A stretch of 64,000 nucleotides of DNA from NCBI GenBank assembly GCA_963835135.1, contig CAWIEF010000002.1:372001-436000 (forward strand). The letters run 5' to 3'. The notes below the pieces were generated by a model that was given only the letters and a program-made list of their open reading frames with translations, was not told the origin of the DNA and did no database searches. The position numbers and the translations under genes were made by a program. Each line of letters begins with the position of its first letter. Within the stretch, counting starts at the first letter, position 1. This DNA comes from JAVVHH01 sp963835135. Lineage in GTDB: Bacteria; Pseudomonadota; Alphaproteobacteria; Acetobacterales; Acetobacteraceae. Positions 59,933 through 64,000 of the stretch are shown one piece after another.

Positions 59933-60709
59933 GATCGCCACCGCCCGAGTCCAGCCGGCCGATCCGCGGTGGACCTTGACCGGAAAGCAGGCCACCTCGA
60001 ACCCGTCGGCCGGCAGTCCCTCCAGATTGTGCAGTTTCTCCAGGTGTGAGTAGCCGATCTCGCGGCCGGCCCGGTGCCCCTCCCAGATCAGCCCGGCATC
60101 TCCCGTCTCCGCCACGCGGCGCCGTGTATGGCTGAACGGTGCATCCCAGCTCCAACCATCCGTGCCGACCAGACGCACTCCGCGCTCGAGCAACCAGAGC
60201 GTCGCCGCCTTGCCGATGCCGCACCCGCTGTCGATGAAATCGGGCTCGCCATAGCGCGTGCCGGCGCGGGTGTTGACGAGGACGATCTCCAATGGCGCAA
60301 GCGCGTGGCCGATCCGCTCGAGCTCCGCCTGCACATCGTTCGGCTGCACCACGTAGCCATCCTCGAAATGCCGGAAATCGAGCTTGACCGCCGGTTGGAA
60401 GCACCAGTCGAGCGGCACTTCGTCAATCCGCCATGACGGTTCTCCGCCGGGCTTGAGGGCGTGATTCATGGATGAGAAATAGTGGTACGGGGCGTCCAGA
60501 TGGGTGCCGTTATGGGTCGAGATCGTCACCGTCTCCATGGCGGCGTACTCCCCGTCCGGCAGCGCGCTGACGGGCACGCCGAAGAAAGCCGCCAACGCCG
60601 GAGCCGAGCGGTGATGGTCGATATAGTCGATCTGCGGCAGCATGTGCGGCGGGTCGCTGACGATGCCGGTCATGAGCGGCACCGAAATATCGATGATGCG
60701 TCGGGGCAT
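59921..60709 (-). CDS. Cyclase-family protein (kynurenine formamidase-like)
   Basis: 262 aa. The metal motif HNGTHLDAPYHY (HxGTHxDxP) and GCGIGKAATLWLLERGVRLV identify the cyclase/KynB-like fold; such enzymes hydrolyse amides or lactones. GGGAGGATC lies directly before the ATG at 60709. The N-terminal extension possible upstream is dropped for this reason. Its end overlaps the MBL-fold gene by 12 bases on opposite strands. Confidence 0.88.
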   Translation of the reverse strand: MPRRIIDISVPLMTGIVSDPPHMLPQIDYIDHHRSAPALAAFFGVPVSALPDGEYAAMETVTISTHNGTHLDAPYHYFSSMNHALKPGGEPSWRIDEVPLDWCFQPAVKLDFRHFEDGYVVQPNDVQAELERIGHALAPLEIVLVNTRAGTRYGEPDFIDSGCGIGKAATLWLLERGVRLVGTDGWSWDAPFSHTRRRVAETGDAGLIWEGHRAGREIGYSHLEKLHNLEGLPADGFEVACFPVKVHRGSAGWTRAVAILSD

Positions 60710-60933
60710 GATCCTCCCTCGGCTCTCTCGGCTCGAGCCCATGCAACCCTGGAAGCAGGCCCGGCTCGCTGTCAACCAGATGCCAGGAGCCTTATGGACC
60801 CGCGCGTCAAAGCTTGCTTGAGTCCTGGCGATCATGGAGGGCGTCCGATGCGAGCCTACGCTGCCGACAGGGGTGACAGACGCTGAGCCGGCCGCACCGA
60901 CGGGGCGTCACGCCCGAGAAGCTGGTCGCCGCG

Positions 60934-62436
60934 GTGCCGCCGCAGGCCAACCGAGCCCAACTGCAACAGATCATTGCCGGGTTGAACGACGGCGTCATCC
61001 TGATCAACCCCGACCGGACCATCGCGTGGGCGAACGAGATGGCGCTGCAGCTGCACGGCGCCGACGATGCGGCCGCACTTGGCATGTCCGTCTCCGATTA
61101 CCGGGACCGCTTCGAACTGCGCTACCGCAACCAGGAGCGCGTGGCGGAGGACGAGTCGCCGATCGAACGCCTCATCAGGGGCGAAACTCTACAGGAGATC
61201 GTCATCGAGGTGCGCCGCGCGAATGACGCCCGGCGCTGGATCCACCAGATCCGCACCATGATCCTGACCGACGCTGCCGGCCAGCCGGACTGCTACGTCG
61301 TCATCATCAACGACGAGACCGAACGCTTCAACGCGGAGGAGCGGTTCGAGCGCGCGTTCGGCGCCAACCCGGCGCCTGCCATCATCGCCCGCCTCTCCGA
61401 CCTGCGCTACGTCAAGGTGAACCACGGTTTTCTCGAGCTGACGGGCTACAAGCGGGACGAGCTGATCGGCCGATCCATGCATGAGTTCGACGTGCTGGCC
61501 GGCGCGGACCGTCGCAGCTTGGCGGTCGAACGCTTGCACGCGGGTCAAACCATTCCGCAGATGGAGGGCTGCCTGGCGCTGCCGGGGGATCTGGAGCGCA
61601 CCGTCCTGCTCGGGGGGCAGCCGATCGAAATCGGGGACGAGGCGTGCATGCTCTTCACCTTCGCCGACCTGCACCCGCGGCAGCAGGCGCAGCACGCCCT
61701 CAGGCACAGCGAGGAGCGCTTCGCCAAGGCGTTTCACATGGCGCCGGGTCCGATGGCGATCCTGGCGTTGGATGGCCTGCGCATCCTCGACGTTAACTCC
61801 GCCTTCACCGCGGTCACGAGGTGGCGCCGAGAAGAGGTGATAGGCCGGGCCGAAGCCGAGCTTGACCTGCTGGGAGGCGGCCCGGCCCGCGAGCGCAACA
61901 CGCGCATGCTGCGAGAGACCGGTCACCTGCAAGGTGTCGATGTCGAGTTCCGGGCCAAGAACGGCGCGGTAGGCTATTTCCTGCTGTCGGCCGAGACCGT
62001 GGACATCCATGGCGCACCGTGCGTTCTCATCGTCATGCTCGACATCACCGAGCGCAAGCAGACGGAAATGGATCTTCTATCGGCCGTGCAGTCGGTGATG
62101 CAGGACACGTCGTGGCTGAGTCAGCGGATCGTGGAGCGGCTGGCCGCCGTCGGTCGGCCGGACGGCGCCGCGAGCGACGCGCCCGAGGTGCTCTCGTTGC
62201 CGAAGCGCGGACGGGAGGTCCTCGACTGCATCGCGCAAGGACTCGCGGACGAGGACATCGCACTGCAGTTGGGGATCAGCAAGAACACCGTCCGCAATCA
62301 CGTATCTGCGATCTATGACCGGCTAAAGATCCGCAAGCGCGCCGCCGTGGTGGCATGGGCCCGCGAGCGGGGCTTGGGCGTTCCGGTCAAGTTACGGAAA
62401 ACGGGAAGCAAATCGCGGCGGCCTTCTCGGGACTAG
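60934..62436 (+). CDS. PAS-domain LuxR-type response regulator-like protein
   Basis: 500 aa from the GTG at 60934. Three PAS-like domains: about residues 10-125 (IAGLNDGVILINPDRTIAWA), 135-235 (ERAFGANPAPAIIARLSDLR) and 265-375 (FAKAFHMAPGPMAILALDGL). A C-terminal LuxR helix-turn-helix follows: LPKRGREVLDCIAQGLADED then ALQLGISKNTVRNHVSAIYD. No receiver or kinase domain, so signal sensing by the PAS domains probably controls DNA binding directly. The frame is open back to 60877, so the start is uncertain. Divergent from the cyclase gene. Confidence 0.85.
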   Translation: MPPQANRAQLQQIIAGLNDGVILINPDRTIAWANEMALQLHGADDAAALGMSVSDYRDRFELRYRNQERVAEDESPIERLIRGETLQEIVIEVRRANDARRWIHQIRTMILTDAAGQPDCYVVIINDETERFNAEERFERAFGANPAPAIIARLSDLRYVKVNHGFLELTGYKRDELIGRSMHEFDVLAGADRRSLAVERLHAGQTIPQMEGCLALPGDLERTVLLGGQPIEIGDEACMLFTFADLHPRQQAQHALRHSEERFAKAFHMAPGPMAILALDGLRILDVNSAFTAVTRWRREEVIGRAEAELDLLGGGPARERNTRMLRETGHLQGVDVEFRAKNGAVGYFLLSAETVDIHGAPCVLIVMLDITERKQTEMDLLSAVQSVMQDTSWLSQRIVERLAAVGRPDGAASDAPEVLSLPKRGREVLDCIAQGLADEDIALQLGISKNTVRNHVSAIYDRLKIRKRAAVVAWARERGLGVPVKLRKTGSKSRRPSRD

Positions 62437-62584
62437 TCTGAAACGACTGGCCGCTTAGTGCGAAATAACCTCACGAAAGGATGTAAAACATCGATACATT
62501 TTCCTGTTTCGCGGCGGTTCCGAGTGCGCTACGTCAGCCCTCGGCTCCACCGTGCGGGCCGGAAAACTTCCACGTGAGGCGCTG

Positions 62585-62722
62585 ATGGACCCGACGCAGG
62601 ATCAGACGGACATGCGGAAACTGATGGCTTCCATCAAGGAGGCTCTCGACAAGATCGTCGCCGAGTTCAGCCTCGAGCGCCAGGGCGCGCTCCGTGCTCC
62701 AGCGCTGCGGAGCAAGCCCTAG
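62585..62722 (+). CDS. 45-residue small protein upstream of DUF2382 genes
   Basis: A short frame (MDPTQDQTDMRKLMASIKEA at the N-terminus, ending RAPALRSKP) with an amphipathic helix at about residues 11-31. It begins 149 bases after the PAS-LuxR stop and ends 7 bases before the DUF2382 start at 62730, so it could be the first gene of the stress unit. GTGAGGCG about 5 bases upstream is a modest ribosome-binding site. Function unknown. Confidence 0.5.
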   Translation: MDPTQDQTDMRKLMASIKEALDKIVAEFSLERQGALRAPALRSKP

Positions 62723-62729
62723 CGAGGCG

Positions 62730-63119
62730 ATGGTGTCGGTTGCTCCCGATACGGCCAGCGCCACGCTCCTGCTGCAAGAGGAGCGGGTGGCCGTCTCCAA
62801 GCGAACGCGCAAGACGATGGTTCGGGCCGCTCGCACGACAACGGACCGGGCGGTCGAGGTCGACGAGGATCTGTCGGTTGAGCAGGTCGTCGTCACCCGC
62901 GTCCCGGTCGGCCGCGTGGTGGAAACGATGCCGCCCGTGCGTGAAGAGAACGGGGTGACCATCGTTCCAGTCGTCGAAGAAGAAGTCGTGCTCGTGCGCC
63001 GCCTCGTTCTCAAAGAAGAAGTTCATTTCAAACGGGTACAATCGACCGTTCGCCACGTTGAGACTGTGACGCTGAAGCGTCAGGAAGTAATCGTGACCAG
63101 GATACCGGTCACCGAGTAA
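62730..63119 (+). CDS. DUF2382 domain stress protein (YsnF/AvaK-like)
   Basis: 129 aa, mostly one DUF2382 domain: ALLLQEERVAVSKR-type start (here LLLQEERVAVSKRTRKTMVR), then VEQVVVTRVPVGRVV, IVPVVEEEVVLVRRLVLKEE and the VTLKRQEVIVTRIP end. These proteins are associated with general stress and photosynthetic/desiccation responses in other bacteria; the biochemistry is unknown. Start at 62730 is preferred over 62694 because the homology starts soon after it. It ends 57 bases before the second DUF2382 gene. Confidence 0.88.
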   Translation: MVSVAPDTASATLLLQEERVAVSKRTRKTMVRAARTTTDRAVEVDEDLSVEQVVVTRVPVGRVVETMPPVREENGVTIVPVVEEEVVLVRRLVLKEEVHFKRVQSTVRHVETVTLKRQEVIVTRIPVTE

Positions 63120-63176
63120 CGGTTGCCGCATCAGCGGCCGCTGAACGATCACCCATGGTCAAACTAGAGGTTCACA

Positions 63177-64000
63177 ATGAGCGATGAAACAATCGTAGCC
63201 ATCTACGACACTCCGGCGCACGCCGAGTTGGCGGCCGCCGATCTCCGCCAGGCTGGCGTTCCGGAGAGCGCAATCAGCATTCACTCGGGTGCCGCCGGTA
63301 TGGCAGGCATGGACAACGGTGCGACGGCGACGGGATCACGTGAGCAGGGGTTCTGGACCAGCCTGTTCGGTGGAGCGCCGGACCACGATACGGCGGTGTA
63401 CGACCGCAGCGTGCAGAGCGGCAGCTCCGTCTTGAGCGTCAAGACACCCGAAGCCCACGTCGACCGCGTGGTGCAGATCCTGGAAAGCCATAACCCGATC
63501 GACATCGACGACCGTGCCGCGACCTACGCCCAAACGACAGGTCTCGCCGCGGCCTCGACGACGGTCGGGTCATCGACCGCCCACACGTCTGCCTCGAACA
63601 CGGGCATGACCACCGGCACGCCCACCGGCACGAATACCGGCGCAAGCCTGTCCGGGCAGACCGCTCCGATGGCGCGGTCGAGCGACGAAGTGGCCCAGCT
63701 TGCCGAGGAGCGGCTGAGCGTGGGCAAGCGGGTCGTCAATCACGGCGGCACCCGCATTCGACGCTTCGTCGTCGAGCGGCCGGTCGAAGAGAACGTCACG
63801 CTACACACGGAGCGGGTCGTGCTCGATCGTCACCCCGTTACGGATGGCCGTCCCGCAACGGACAGCTTCACCGACAAGACCATCGAGATGACGGAGACGT
63901 CCGAAGAGGCCGTCGTGTCCAAGACGGCGCATGTTTACGAAGAAGTCGGCTTGCGCAAGGAAGTCTCCGACCGGGTCGAGACGGTCAAGGACACCGTCCG
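63177..64000 (+). CDS. General stress protein 17M-like / DUF2382 protein, 3' partial
   Basis: The frame runs from the ATG at 63177 to the window end with no stop (274 complete codons). The N-terminus (MSDETIVAIYDTPAHAELAA, then ADLRQAGVP) is a GSP17M-like beta-alpha-beta fold; a low-complexity Thr/Ala/Ser/Gly linker follows (about residues 125-160); then a DUF2382 domain begins (LAEERLSVGKRVVNHGGTRI, later ERPVEENVTLHTERVVLDRH). Near the edge HVYEEVGLRKEVSDRVETVK repeats the DUF2382 ending. TAGAGG precedes the ATG. Pair with the gene at 62730. Confidence 0.88.
   Translation, partial: MSDETIVAIYDTPAHAELAAADLRQAGVPESAISIHSGAAGMAGMDNGATATGSREQGFWTSLFGGAPDHDTAVYDRSVQSGSSVLSVKTPEAHVDRVVQILESHNPIDIDDRAATYAQTTGLAAASTTVGSSTAHTSASNTGMTTGTPTGTNTGASLSGQTAPMARSSDEVAQLAEERLSVGKRVVNHGGTRIRRFVVERPVEENVTLHTERVVLDRHPVTDGRPATDSFTDKTIEMTETSEEAVVSKTAHVYEEVGLRKEVSDRVETVKDTV

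Noticed and set aside
63748..63762. Operator-like CCGCATTCGACGC in the DUF2382 gene
   Set aside because: Inside a coding region, only the first half fits, and no neighbouring promoter.
1..64000. tRNA, rRNA, CRISPR, integrase, transposase or attachment sites
   Set aside because: Read for on both strands in intergenic gaps; none supported.

Overview
The window is high-GC DNA, densely packed with metabolic and transport genes, and I found no tRNA, rRNA, CRISPR array, phage or insertion-sequence signature. The gene content points to an alphaproteobacterium with a large catabolic genome, perhaps Rhodospirillales/Acetobacteraceae-like: many Tat- or Sec-exported binding proteins, TctABC/Bug and TRAP systems, an ExoY-type sugar transferase, Fhs, and paired DUF2382 stress proteins. 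That placement is inference from gene families, not from a phylogenetic marker.

Layout. 1-4063: a dipeptide/nickel-type ABC importer (ATPase fragment, binding protein, two permeases); the second permease carries a palindromic repeat in its N-terminal coding region. 4124-8885: a small unknown protein, an ExoY-like sugar transferase, a PLP desulfhydrase/deaminase, a periplasmic MsrP with an unusual small membrane partner, and uronate dehydrogenase with a Nudix hydrolase. 8942-14433: a TRAP transporter with fused QM permease, a flavin oxidoreductase, an internally deleted circularly permuted ATP-grasp homologue, and a second Nudix enzyme.

14443-24995 is the most distinctive region. An aldo/keto reductase, three related two-domain SnoaL/NTF2-fold proteins, a bicupin, a LacI-type regulator, a sugar-type ABC importer and a sarcosine-oxidase-like flavoenzyme form three divergent gene pairs. 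Each divergent gap contains a copy of the same palindrome (CCGCATTCGAATGCGG or a close variant), and two copies sit directly after a recognisable promoter. This looks like one locally regulated catabolic system whose substrate I cannot name.

25323-28657 holds two glycosyltransferase genes, one a GT2-GT4 fusion. 28670-41254 is a second catabolic block: three Bug binding proteins, TctA/TctB, FAH-family hydrolase, NDP-forming acyl-CoA ligase, crotonase, IclR regulator, carboxymuconolactone-decarboxylase-like protein, SDR and a LigI-like lactonase, suggesting uptake and ring-cleavage or CoA-dependent degradation of a carboxylated compound. 41255-44757: formate-tetrahydrofolate ligase and two SDRs, one frameshifted. 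45023-47703: a YdeP-type molybdoenzyme and a divergent one-helix membrane protein. 47717-54519: a polyol operon (polyol dehydrogenase, ribitol-type SDR, ABC binding protein, two permeases, xylulokinase) with no ATPase gene. 54699-58302: an enolase-superfamily dehydratase with an SsuABC/TauABC-like importer. 58559-64000: small HTH-like protein, MBL-fold hydrolase, cyclase-family amidase, PAS-LuxR regulator and a stress module of a 45-residue protein and two DUF2382 proteins, the last running off the window.
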